From assembly GCA_938045565.1 (NCBI GenBank), contig CALIAZ010000040.1, positions 1-56,435 on the forward strand: 56,435 nt of DNA, given 5' to 3'. Of this stretch, positions 8,460 to 17,207 are shown one piece after another. The stretch comes from an uncultured Atopobium sp. GTDB lineage: Bacteria > Actinomycetota > Coriobacteriia > Coriobacteriales > Atopobiaceae. A program made the translations under genes and the position numbers. How positions within the stretch are numbered: the stretch's first letter is position 1; each line of letters begins with the position of its first letter. Under the pieces are notes generated by a model. It made no database searches and was not told where the DNA came from. It worked only from the letters and a program-made list of their open reading frames with translations.

Positions 8460-8720
8460 ACAACAAAAGATGGTCAAAACTTTGACGTTATTATTCTTGA
8501 CCCACCTCGTGCAGGTTCAACACCTACCTTCCTTAAAGCAACAACTCAGCTAGCCCAGAAGAAAATTGTGTACGTGAGCTGTAACGTTGTGACGCAGGCC
8601 AGAGACCTCAAAGTTCTTCTCGACAGCGGATTTGCCACCGAGCGCGTGACGCCTGTGGACATGTTCCCTCACACCAAGCACGTTGAGTGTGTTGTCTTGA
8701 TGTCACGCACAGATGGGTGA
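8460..8720 (+). pseudogene. Second copy of the rlmD 3' end (5'-truncated)
   Basis: An open frame of 85 codons plus stop, without a start codon. It encodes the same C-terminal block as rlmD, from KDGQNFDVIILDPPRAG through YVSCN to HVECVVLMSR, and ends at TGA 8718-8720. Most differences from the intact gene are third-position changes, so this is a homologous but diverged allele and not a recent copy. It keeps the DPPRAG, catalytic Cys and catalytic Glu residues. It is best read as an rlmD end brought in by, or displaced by, an integrating element. Confidence 0.85.
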
Positions 8721-8828
8721 CGCGGCTGAAACTCGCATGCAACAGGGGCTTTCGGCGATAGCTGCTTCTTGTGGAGAAGGGGTCGATCTCGCGAGATTAG
8801 GAGAATAGGAACTTATCGAGGCGAAAAC

Positions 8829-9593
8829 ATGAGTAAACCTTGGGTAAGCACAGACGATAACATCAGCCCCTGCGCACCGATTTTTTCGGCATATTGGGTG
8901 GGCGCAGACGATGAGCACAATCAGCACAACAAGGCACTTAATGCCGTTGTGGAGAATGTTGCGAAATACGCTGCAAGGCAGAGACCGCTCCCTAGGTCGT
9001 TTGCCGAATCGCTTGTCCAGCTCATGAGGGAGCAGAAGATGACGGTCGAAGCTCTCTCGGACAAATCACTCGTTGGCGTGAAAACCATACAGCGACTCCG
9101 CAACGATGAGGAATACCCAACCAGCAAGCAGACAATTCTTGCACTCTGCATTAGATTGAGGCTTTCGCCAACTGAAGCGGAAGATCTATTCGACAAAACG
9201 AACTTCAAACTAAACACCAAGAAGACAGAGGATGCACCTCTTGCAAAGAAAAAGACACCGGCAAGGAAGCCGAAGATATCCGAAGATGCTGGCAATGCGA
9301 TCATCCTTCACCTTGCAGGCAAGAAAGCGGTAGCGCACGGATACGTTTCTGGGGATGCCTTTATCGTGCTCAAGGGCTCGGAAATATGCCCGGAGGAACG
9401 TGCATCCTGTCGGGAATGGATAAAGATTCATCGCAAGGAACTGATTGATGCCGGAACGGTTAAGGACGGTGTTTTCACAGAGGATACGACGTTCAGCAGC
9501 CCATCTGCCGCAGCGGCATGCATCGTAGGCGGCGAATCAAACGAGCAAATCACGTGGATTACAGACGAAGGCGTGAAACTTAAAGACTTATAG
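8829..9593 (+). CDS. HTH regulator-like protein with C-terminal DUF4357 domain
   Basis: 254 residues from the ATG at 8829, which has a modest ribosome site GAGGCG. An HTH-like region lies at about residues 47-105: SFAESLVQLMREQKMTVEALSDKS, then GVKTIQRLRN. A Lys-rich linker with KKKTPARKPK (about 130-145) leads to a DUF4357-like domain (about 150-254), recognised from G..VLKGS, RKELIDAG, DG.FTEDTTFSSPSAAAA and a final W. DUF4357 is an accessory domain often found with restriction or GIY-YIG-type proteins. First gene of a cassette with 9676-10350 and 10362-11810, all in the same direction. Probably a DNA-binding regulator or recognition subunit (inference). Confidence 0.7.
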   Translation: MSKPWVSTDDNISPCAPIFSAYWVGADDEHNQHNKALNAVVENVAKYAARQRPLPRSFAESLVQLMREQKMTVEALSDKSLVGVKTIQRLRNDEEYPTSKQTILALCIRLRLSPTEAEDLFDKTNFKLNTKKTEDAPLAKKKTPARKPKISEDAGNAIILHLAGKKAVAHGYVSGDAFIVLKGSEICPEERASCREWIKIHRKELIDAGTVKDGVFTEDTTFSSPSAAAACIVGGESNEQITWITDEGVKLKDL

Positions 9594-9599
9594 AGGGTG

Positions 9600-9628
9600 T
9601 TACATTCCGTTTCTACGGGACGTAGAAT
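9600..9628 (+). promoter_or_regulatory. Promoter with embedded palindrome for the two-gene unit
   Basis: TTACAT (9600-9605), a 17-nt spacer, then TAGAAT (9623-9628). The spacer contains the small palindrome CCGTTTCTACGG, placed where a repressor would block initiation. It lies directly after the HTH-DUF4357 gene and 48 nt before the ATG at 9676. Confidence 0.5.
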
Positions 9629-9675
9629 AGAGATACATATTGTTTGCATGGTGAGCTAACAGGAGGCATGTTGCA

Positions 9676-10350
9676 ATGCTTGAAACGAAGAAAACGCTTA
9701 TCGTAGTCTATAAGGACGAGCTTCTGATGAATCAGCTCAAGAAGATGATCGAGACACATGACGATGCTGAAGATAAGGTTGTCGGCACAAGGGACAACTC
9801 CATCAGCGTCGTGTCTTGGACGGAGAAGGTGTGGCTCGGTAATAAGAAAGCCGGAAACATACAAGGAAAGATCCTATTCCTCGGCGACATCAAGGGAACA
9901 GACAAGCTCATCCCCGTCATCGACGTGAAGTTCGATGACTGCGGCGTCAAATACGGATGGGCAGGCAATCAGGCTGTCCTCTATGTTGAGCCGGAAGCCT
10001 TGACCAGCCGAGAGGGCTACGACGAGTTTCTAAAGAAGTTGTCAGACCTCCCAGTTCCCAGTTTCCTGAAGACGATGAAGCAAGATATCGTTGAGAACGC
10101 CGGAGAGGAATCCGTCGGAGAGATCGCCAAGCAAGAAGAGACTGACGGCGAGAAGGAGGCTCCTGCCTTCTTGAATGCGGCGAAGAAGATTCTCGAAAGT
10201 GGAGCAGATGCCTTCGAGAAGGTCAGTGAGCAGGTCGCAGTCAAATCCGAAGAGATATTCAGGAACAAATCCCTCATGAAAAGGCAGATGCTCTTCTACG
10301 GAGCTATCCATCTTTACAGAGATGAGCTTGAGAGCTTCATGAACAAATAG
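9676..10350 (+). CDS. Unknown cytoplasmic protein, 224 aa, cassette gene 2
   Basis: Strong ribosome site (AGGAGG) before the ATG. The first ~125 residues look like an alpha/beta globular domain (KTLIVVYKDELL at the start, GKILFLGDIKG near residue 75). An acidic Glu-rich linker follows (about 135-160), then a helical C-terminal segment ending in MLFYGAIHLYRDELESFM. No membrane segment or catalytic motif is apparent and I recognise no family. Eleven bases separate it from the 482-aa membrane protein, so the two are co-translated and probably work together. Base composition and codon use differ from the A+T-rich genes on both sides. Confidence 0.65.
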   Translation: MLETKKTLIVVYKDELLMNQLKKMIETHDDAEDKVVGTRDNSISVVSWTEKVWLGNKKAGNIQGKILFLGDIKGTDKLIPVIDVKFDDCGVKYGWAGNQAVLYVEPEALTSREGYDEFLKKLSDLPVPSFLKTMKQDIVENAGEESVGEIAKQEETDGEKEAPAFLNAAKKILESGADAFEKVSEQVAVKSEEIFRNKSLMKRQMLFYGAIHLYRDELESFMNK

Positions 10351-10361
10351 GGTAACTATCG

Positions 10362-11810
10362 ATGCAGACGAAAAGCGAAGTACAACAAGGCTGGGAATTT
10401 GCCGCAGCGATAATGGGAGCGGACGTAGGCGCCCACATGGGCACGGAATACGTCAGTGCCGTTGAAGCGGCAATTAAGCAGCTTGAAGATAATATCAACA
10501 ACCACCAGTACCGCAATCTTGGAATCGGGCAGCTGCAGGGCTACATGCTCGAGGAATGGGAAGCTGGCACATTTAACGTTGATGCGGTGGCGGCAGATTC
10601 GGCAGACCGCGCAGTGGTTCTTCACAGCACGGCGAAGGACTCCGTGGACATTCACCTGAAATCCGGCACGGATTACAGTGCCAAGTCCTACGGAACCGCC
10701 GAGCAGACCGCCAGGGCGCAGGCTCACTTCAATCCCGACACCGGTCAGGCGAGCTATCAGGGTCAGGGCAGGCTCGTTCCGTCAGATCAGCTCGATACCG
10801 CAAAACAGACTGCACATCGGGAAGCACTCCGAAACGAACCTATCCGTGAGGACGTGTCGAAAGCCTACGGCGAGACAGAGTCGAAACTGACCGACAAGCT
10901 TGCAAACGACGAGGGTGTGGAGTCCAGATCTGCCTCCAGAAAAGACCTCGAGAAGATGGCAAAGGAAAGCAAGAAGCAGGAGTTCAAAGCAGAGGAGCAT
11001 GGCGTCACAGCTGAGGGCGCGATCAAGACGGAATACCTGCTGAAGCAAGCTCTGAAAGCCGGATACACTACGGCAGCCATAACGGTAGCCGTTCAACTTG
11101 CTCCGGAGATATATAAAGCCATCGACTTCCTCATCAAGAACGGAGAACTCGACCTTTCCACAGTCAAGCACATAGGTAAGAAAGGAATATCGGCAGGTGC
11201 AGAAGGGTTCCTTCGCGGTTCGATATCGTCTGCGCTTCTCATCATGTGCGAGAGCGGTGCGCTTGGCGAAGCCCTCAAGGGAATCAGCCCGACGCTTCTC
11301 GGCACCGTTGTTGCTCTGGTTTTGCAGACCACAAAGAACAGCATTCTCGTCGCTGCAGGAAAGATGACCACACAGCAGATGGGTGCGGCATTCGTGGATA
11401 TGGTCGTTGTGTCCGGCGGATACCTCGTTAGTGCACATATTGGAGGTATCATAGGTCAGACACTCGGATTCCAGCTTCCTGTTCTCGGATACCTGCTGGG
11501 CAGCCTGATAGGAACATCCTACTGCGTCATCTACAACATCGGCAAGAAGAAGCTAATCTCGTTCTGCGTTGATACCGGCTTCACCTGTTTTGGACTGGTA
11601 GAGCAGAACTATGAGCTTCCAGAGGACGTACTCCATGAGATGGGAGTCGAGACGATAGAGATACCACGCACCAGAATCGAGACCACGGAGATACCGAGAA
11701 TCGCCATCGGTGCGGCTGAAATAAAGAAAGCGGACTACGAGACAATCGACATCACCGTCCTGCGCCGAGGAGTAATAGGCGTAAACAAAGTCGGGTATGT
11801 CTTCTCGTAA
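10362..11810 (+). CDS. Unknown membrane-associated protein, 482 aa, cassette gene 3
   Basis: Three parts can be seen. Residues about 1-120 are soluble, with QGYMLEEWEAGTFN and VDIHL followed by YSAKSY, a spacing that is loosely reminiscent of nuclease-fold proteins but lacks a clear catalytic triad. Residues about 125-215 are charged and coiled-coil-like. Residues about 225-420 contain several Gly/Ala-rich hydrophobic stretches (ALLIMCESGALGEAL, GGIIGQTLGFQLPVLGYLLGSLIG) resembling glycine-zipper membrane inserters. The tail (about 430-482) has repeated TxEIPR units (ETIEIPRTRIETTEIPRI). No known family is recognised. Its position in an integration hotspot next to a regulator suggests a defence, toxin or element-maintenance role; that is inference. 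Confidence 0.65.
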   Translation: MQTKSEVQQGWEFAAAIMGADVGAHMGTEYVSAVEAAIKQLEDNINNHQYRNLGIGQLQGYMLEEWEAGTFNVDAVAADSADRAVVLHSTAKDSVDIHLKSGTDYSAKSYGTAEQTARAQAHFNPDTGQASYQGQGRLVPSDQLDTAKQTAHREALRNEPIREDVSKAYGETESKLTDKLANDEGVESRSASRKDLEKMAKESKKQEFKAEEHGVTAEGAIKTEYLLKQALKAGYTTAAITVAVQLAPEIYKAIDFLIKNGELDLSTVKHIGKKGISAGAEGFLRGSISSALLIMCESGALGEALKGISPTLLGTVVALVLQTTKNSILVAAGKMTTQQMGAAFVDMVVVSGGYLVSAHIGGIIGQTLGFQLPVLGYLLGSLIGTSYCVIYNIGKKKLISFCVDTGFTCFGLVEQNYELPEDVLHEMGVETIEIPRTRIETTEIPRIAIGAAEIKKADYETIDITVLRRGVIGVNKVGYVFS

Positions 11811-12056
11811 CGATGTCAACCGAGGAAGTTTATTTACGCCTGATTGAATGGTCGAAAAAAGCAGAAGATGATTTGGGGATTTCTGGACTCTCAAGGAGAA
11901 TCCAAGATGGCTGACAGGGGGCGAGACGGTATCAGATTATCCACGCACATCCAGTCATGAGGAACAAGTCATAAAGCGGATATGTTTACACAAACAGGCG
12001 AAAAAACTGCCTTCATCTGTGCGCACACAACCCACATCGTTTCTCACGTCTCGTGC
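11811..12056. other. Gene-free end of the inserted segment
   Basis: About 250 nt between the cassette and the third rlmD-end remnant. Only short broken frames are seen, and no integrase, excisionase or clear terminator is recognisable. This argues that the element has lost its recombination genes or was mobilised in trans. Confidence 0.5.
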
Positions 12057-12137
12057 CATGTTGAGTGTGTTGTGATCTTGTCTCGCAAGATGCTAGAAAG
12101 TTCTATCACCGCAACGAAGCAGTCTGACGCGGAATAG
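12057..12137 (+). pseudogene. Third, short copy of the rlmD 3' end
   Basis: The frame from CAT 12057 encodes HVECVVILSRK and continues about 16 codons to TAG 12135-12137. The wording matches the very end of RlmD (HVE[T/C]VV.(L/M)SR) and includes the catalytic Glu. The DNA core GTTGAGTGTGTTGT (12060-12073) is identical to 8682-8695 in the second copy. The most economical reading is that this is the right-hand end of an inserted segment, possibly the original gene end. Confidence 0.75.
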
Positions 12138-12241
12138 ATGATCTCTAGATTTAGCAGTGGAAAAGTAATCAAATTTGATAATCCTCGCCGGAAAATAACC
12201 CTTATAGCACTCTTCGTTTATAAGTTAGATCACAATCTACG

Positions 12242-13948
12242 TTATGCCGTAATAAGTTGTTCAGCATTCCACATATCAGAATATTTACCATTCAGCGACA
12301 AAAGCTGACTATGAGTTCCGGACTCCACAACTTTCCCATCAGCCACCACAAGAATCTGATCAGCATTTTTTATAGTGGACAGTGTATGAGCAATCATTAC
12401 AACGGTTTTATTATTTTGTAAAAGATTTGAAATTGCCTGTTTTACAGCTAATTCGTTTTCAATATCCAAAGAGGATGTTGCTTCATCAAGAAGTAAAATT
12501 GGGCTGTCTTTTAATATGACGCGAGCGATCGAAAGTCGCTGGCGTTCGCCACCGGAAAGTAGATTTCCATTCTCGCCAACAGGGGTGTCATAGCCTTTTT
12601 CCATTTTACAAATGAACGTATCGCAGTTAGCTTTTTTACAAGCATCTTCTATCTCTTCATATGTAGCAGAGGGTTTTGCATAGCGTATGTTTTCCCTTAC
12701 CGTGTCATTAAACAAGAAGGTGTCCTGATCAACCATTGAAATCAGGCTTAGAACATCTTCTGAACTGACGTGATTAATCGACTGCTCCCCTATTTTTATT
12801 TCTCCACTTTCCGAATCGTAATACTTTGCAATCAAATTCAGAATCGTTGATTTACCAGATCCGGAATCTCCCACGATTGCAGTTAATCCATGCTGTGGGA
12901 TGAAAAATCTCATTTCTTTCAAAACAGGATTTTTAGATACATAGGAAAACGACACATCGTGAAATGAGATGTCATACTTCTTTGGGAGAAAAACATCAGC
13001 ACTTTTCGTTTCTTCTTTTTCTGCCAACACATTTAGAATGTTTGTCTTTGATATCAGAAGGTTCCTGTAACTAAACATATCAACTGAAATTGCGGTAACA
13101 AGCTTGGCTAAAATCATTGGCAGCATACACAGAAACAAAAAACTGATTGATTGAATATCCTCCGATTGCCATGCGAGAAAACCAACCCACATGACCAATG
13201 GAACAGTAAGCCAATTTACTATGTTAAAAGCAAAATTAACCGGTATACCATGTGCCTCATATTGATAGCTGACCGTGCTAAATTTTCGCATAACGTCTAT
13301 TGTGTTTCTATTTTTAGTGCCGCCCATTCCATAAGATCGAAAAACCTGAATTCCGTCAATGTATTCGACTATTTGTCCTATGGCTTCTGCCGTAACTGAG
13401 TTTTTCTCCACGCCGTACTTATTTACAATTTGAAATGACAGCATCATTTCTGGAATCAACAAAAGAAGAGAACTGGCCAGAATGACCGCGGCCGGAAAAT
13501 AGAGTACATACGTGAAGGCAATAACTATTAATGTCAAAATTCCATTCTTTACAAGGCTGGCGAGCTTATGCGTCAGAATCTGCTCATAGCTGCTTACATC
13601 TGCCGTCATAATATTGATATATTGTCCTTCATGTTTTGAAGTAAATCTGGACAGTGGAACCCTTTTCAACTTATCGCCAAGACCGAGTCGAATATTTTTA
13701 GAAACCTCAGCGCCGCCTATCTGAGTGTGTGTATAACCAATGCTGTAAATTACAAGTCGTAATACAAAGATTGCCCCAACAAAGCAAGATATGCTGAAAA
13801 TCTTACTCATATCAGCGACTTGGTCATACAACATCTTAAGCACCATATAAATGACAATATAATTACTTCCGGAAAGAAGCCCTTCACAGACAGTCAATAT
13901 TAAACCGCTATAAAACTGGCTACTTTTATGGAAAAGATTTTTTCTCAT
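12242..13948 (-). CDS. ABC transporter, fused permease-ATPase (exporter fold), subunit 2
   Basis: 568 residues: an N-terminal six-helix membrane domain (about 1-310) followed by an ABC ATPase with Walker A GDSGSGKST, signature LSGGERQR and Walker B ILLLDEATSSLD. It overlaps the preceding gene by 4 nt (ATGA), so it surely pairs with that protein as a heterodimer. Exporter-fold pairs of this kind encoded next to ECF components and an AraC regulator resemble YbtP/YbtQ and IrtA/IrtB, which import metal-siderophores despite the exporter fold. That analogy is inference from context. Last gene of a five-gene A+T-rich operon. Confidence 0.85.
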   Translation of the reverse strand: MRKNLFHKSSQFYSGLILTVCEGLLSGSNYIVIYMVLKMLYDQVADMSKIFSISCFVGAIFVLRLVIYSIGYTHTQIGGAEVSKNIRLGLGDKLKRVPLSRFTSKHEGQYINIMTADVSSYEQILTHKLASLVKNGILTLIVIAFTYVLYFPAAVILASSLLLLIPEMMLSFQIVNKYGVEKNSVTAEAIGQIVEYIDGIQVFRSYGMGGTKNRNTIDVMRKFSTVSYQYEAHGIPVNFAFNIVNWLTVPLVMWVGFLAWQSEDIQSISFLFLCMLPMILAKLVTAISVDMFSYRNLLISKTNILNVLAEKEETKSADVFLPKKYDISFHDVSFSYVSKNPVLKEMRFFIPQHGLTAIVGDSGSGKSTILNLIAKYYDSESGEIKIGEQSINHVSSEDVLSLISMVDQDTFLFNDTVRENIRYAKPSATYEEIEDACKKANCDTFICKMEKGYDTPVGENGNLLSGGERQRLSIARVILKDSPILLLDEATSSLDIENELAVKQAISNLLQNNKTVVMIAHTLSTIKNADQILVVADGKVVESGTHSQLLSLNGKYSDMWNAEQLITA

Positions 13949-15711
13949 CTTCCTAACTCTCCTTTTCCATAGGTAATATTCCTTGTTAGTTCATAGTCAT
14001 CCCAAATTTTTTTATAGTACTTATTACGTAAAAGCAGCTCGTTGTGAGTACCAAAATCTGAAATCGTGCGATTCTCCACCACTGCAACTTTATTGCACAT
14101 TCCAACCACACTAAGTCTATGCGCAATAATGATGACTGTTTTTCCTATACATAGATTTCTAATTGCCTTGTCAATTTCCATCTGATTTTCTGGATCAGCA
14201 GCACTCGTCGCTTCATCCAAAATAAGAATTGGAGCATTTTTTAAAATTGCCCTTGCGATGGCAATTCGCTGCTTTTCTCCGCCTGAGAAGCGAGAACCGT
14301 AACTTCCAACTTTTGTATCATATCCATTAGGAAGCGACATAATGAAATCATCAATTTGTGCACCTCTCGCTGCTTCCCGCACCTGCTCCAAAGAGGCGTT
14401 CATCCCCATGCGAATGTTGTCAAAAACAGAGTCCTGTGTCAGAAAAGTTTTTTGAAAAACAAGTGAAATATGTTCAAGGAGCGCTTCATATTGGATGCTT
14501 TTGACATTCTTTCCTCCAATCAAAACCTCTCCTCTATCCACGTCATAAAAACGTGCAATCAATGCTGCAACTGTACTTTTACCTGCTCCGGAAGCGCCTA
14601 CAACAGCAATCTTTTCACCGTCTTGGATATGTAAGCTGCAATTTTCAAGCACGTTTAGTTTTCCATCATATGAAAAGCTCACGTCTCTTAGCTCTATATC
14701 ATGGGTTTTAGGACAAGGATCTCCACCTTCTAAAGTTGGAAGTGCCAGTAATTCTTTTACTTTTGTAACGCCACTAAATGCCTGCGCAAAATTACTAGAC
14801 AGTTGCTGAAGTGGAAGCAATTCCGTTAAATACAATGAGCCCACATAAGCAAACAAGAGAAACACGCTGGCTGTGATTGATCCTCGTAGGAAAAATTTTC
14901 CACCCAGTGGGACAATCAATAAAAGTCCAGACTCAAGTAATAGAATGAATACTGCGTATAAAGGTGCAGTTTTTTTCGAAATCTTGTTCCATGCTCTATT
15001 TCCATCGAGAATAGCTTCTCTAAATTTTTTAAATGATTTACTGCCCATTCGGTATGCCTTAATTAAACGCATGCCTCGGACGTACTCAACCATGACAGAA
15101 TTAAAGTTAGCGAGAGATGTATTAGCCTCTGGCAATACCTCAGACATCTTTTTAAACACACTCATCATTATCGGAATGTCTAAAAGTAAAGGAACCAGAG
15201 AAATAAGTGCCAACGGGATATTCACGGTCACGAGATAAGCAAAAATGACTACAGGACCAGTAAAGTAGCTGACAAACTCCGGAATATTATGCGCAAGGCA
15301 AAGCTCTAACTTCTCAATGTCCTCATTCAAAACAGTTTTAATTTCGCCCGTACTCCGCTCATTGACATATCCAAGTGGAACTTTAGCAAGATGTTCTATA
15401 ATCATGCAGCGCACCTTAAACAAAGCGTTATAAGCGCCTTTATGCGAGAGTGTGCCTGACAGACCAAGCAACACCATGCGAAGAATTGTCGTTGTGGTCA
15501 CCAAGACAATACAGTCTATCAATACTTTCTCCGTTAGCGTTCCAAGTAGAATGGTGTCCATCAACTGATAAATGCCAGCATACGGTCCAATTACAAATAA
15601 TCCACTCAAGAACGCGCATAATACAGACATAAATAAGTACCACTTATCACTTCCTGCCCATTCTAGAAGTAATTTAACTGGATTTTCTCGAACTTTATTC
15701 AAACAGATCAC
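13945..15711 (-). CDS. ABC transporter, fused permease-ATPase (exporter fold), subunit 1
   Basis: 588 residues: membrane domain about 1-325, ATPase about 340-570 with Walker A GASGAGKST, signature FSGGEKQR and Walker B ILILDEATSAAD. Both catalytic glutamates of the pair are present, so neither site is obviously degenerate. It overlaps the ECF ATPase gene by 4 nt upstream and the second half-transporter by 4 nt downstream, which indicates translational coupling along the operon. Confidence 0.85.
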   Translation of the reverse strand: MICLNKVRENPVKLLLEWAGSDKWYLFMSVLCAFLSGLFVIGPYAGIYQLMDTILLGTLTEKVLIDCIVLVTTTTILRMVLLGLSGTLSHKGAYNALFKVRCMIIEHLAKVPLGYVNERSTGEIKTVLNEDIEKLELCLAHNIPEFVSYFTGPVVIFAYLVTVNIPLALISLVPLLLDIPIMMSVFKKMSEVLPEANTSLANFNSVMVEYVRGMRLIKAYRMGSKSFKKFREAILDGNRAWNKISKKTAPLYAVFILLLESGLLLIVPLGGKFFLRGSITASVFLLFAYVGSLYLTELLPLQQLSSNFAQAFSGVTKVKELLALPTLEGGDPCPKTHDIELRDVSFSYDGKLNVLENCSLHIQDGEKIAVVGASGAGKSTVAALIARFYDVDRGEVLIGGKNVKSIQYEALLEHISLVFQKTFLTQDSVFDNIRMGMNASLEQVREAARGAQIDDFIMSLPNGYDTKVGSYGSRFSGGEKQRIAIARAILKNAPILILDEATSAADPENQMEIDKAIRNLCIGKTVIIIAHRLSVVGMCNKVAVVENRTISDFGTHNELLLRNKYYKKIWDDYELTRNITYGKGELGR

Positions 15712-17204
15712 CTCTTTTTTTCGCCCATGGCGGAAAAGAACATTTGCTTTATCTGCTCCTTGTTATCTACGCGACACTTTAAATCACAGCTAATTTCACC
15801 ATCTGAAAGCACGAGCACGCGATTGCATGTTTTGCAAAAGAATTCAAAGTCGTGCGTAACAACAAATATAATTTTCCCCTGTTCGGAAAGACTTTGGACG
15901 ATTCTCGCCACTCTAATCATACTTTCGTAATCTAGGCCACTGGTAGGCTCATCAAAGACGATTATTTCTTTTTTGCAAACTTGCCCCACGGCAACAGCCG
16001 CCCTTTGCTTTTGTCCACCAGAAAGCGTGCCTGGATGTTGTTTGGCAAGAGGCAACAGATCCAGCGTATCCATCGTTTCTGCAATAACTCGTGGATCTGG
16101 TCTATTTATTCCGAAGGAGCATTCTTTCTCTACGCTCTCTGCAAAAAGCTCATAGTTCACATCCTGCATAACCATGTAAGAGATTTTCTGTCGTTTCTTT
16201 GTTGGAATTACCTTTTCATCCCAGAAAAAATCTCCTTTTATTTCTCTATGTAGTCCGCAAAGAGCCCGAGAAAACGTTGTCTTTCCGACACCGTTTTTTC
16301 CTACAATCGCAATAACTTCACCTTGTGAAAACCTTGCATTGATATCCCTTATCACAACTTTGTTTCTATAGAAAAAAGAAATGTTTTTCAGTTCTAGTTT
16401 TACACTGCTCGCTTCTCCGTTAATTACCTCGGGAAGTTCTTTTTGTAAGTTAGTAGTTCGAAGACCCATGTCCTGGCGTTCTTCATCAGTCAAAGTTAGG
16501 AACTCTTTGGCAGAATAAATCTTTTTTATTTGTCCCTCATCAAATACGATGATTCGATCAACAATTCCCATCAGATAATAGAGTCGGTGCTCGGCAATTA
16601 AAATAGTTTTCCCTTGAGATTTAAGCCTTTTTATATGGGCTCTTAAAGCATCTATCGTTTCAATGTCCAGATTGGATGATGGCTCGTCTAACAAAAAAAC
16701 GGATGGACTCATAGCATATACAGAAGCAAAGGCAATCTTCTGCTTTTCTCCTCCTGAAAGAGAAAAAATATTTCGTTTAAGGAGATTTTCAATCTCCAAA
16801 TCTTTTGCTGTGGAAGCTACTTTTTCTTCAATCTGTTTTCTTGGTAATGCAAGATTCTCCATACCAAAAGCTATTTCGCTATCTGTATCCACATTGAAAA
16901 ACTGCGTTCTTGGGTTCTGGAATACTGACCCAACATGAGATGCAACTTCGTATATTGGCATTTCTGGAATGTTGCGCCCATCAAGTAGAACCTCTCCGGT
17001 CAACTTACCTGTATAAAAATTTGGAACAAGTCCATTCACAAGGCGAGTTATTGTGGTTTTACCACATCCACTCTTTCCACAGAGAAGGACACATTCTCCA
17101 TCGTTCACTTTTAAATTGATGTCGCGCAAACTATCCTTTTTGCGAATATCTTCTTGCTCTCCGTGCAAGTCATACGAAAAGGACACATGTCTGAATTCAA
17201 TCAT
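15708..17204 (-). CDS. ECF transporter ATPase with two ABC domains
   Basis: 498 residues with two complete ATPase domains. The first has GKSGCGKTT, LSGGEKQK and VFLLDEPSSNLD; the second has GKNGVGKTT, LSGGQKQR and IIVFDEPTSGLD. Duplicated-domain ATPases of this type power dedicated energy-coupling-factor importers together with an EcfT and an S component, which here are the next two genes upstream (17208-17933, 17930-18541). It is thus a self-contained group I-like ECF system. The gap to EcfT is 3 nt. Confidence 0.88.
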   Translation of the reverse strand: MIEFRHVSFSYDLHGEQEDIRKKDSLRDINLKVNDGECVLLCGKSGCGKTTITRLVNGLVPNFYTGKLTGEVLLDGRNIPEMPIYEVASHVGSVFQNPRTQFFNVDTDSEIAFGMENLALPRKQIEEKVASTAKDLEIENLLKRNIFSLSGGEKQKIAFASVYAMSPSVFLLDEPSSNLDIETIDALRAHIKRLKSQGKTILIAEHRLYYLMGIVDRIIVFDEGQIKKIYSAKEFLTLTDEERQDMGLRTTNLQKELPEVINGEASSVKLELKNISFFYRNKVVIRDINARFSQGEVIAIVGKNGVGKTTFSRALCGLHREIKGDFFWDEKVIPTKKRQKISYMVMQDVNYELFAESVEKECSFGINRPDPRVIAETMDTLDLLPLAKQHPGTLSGGQKQRAAVAVGQVCKKEIIVFDEPTSGLDYESMIRVARIVQSLSEQGKIIFVVTHDFEFFCKTCNRVLVLSDGEISCDLKCRVDNKEQIKQMFFSAMGEKKR

Positions 17205-17207
17205 GCG

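Noticed and set aside
10362..11810. Assigning a PD-(D/E)XK nuclease to the N-terminus
   Set aside because: Spacing is suggestive, but no clear acidic triad can be placed by eye.
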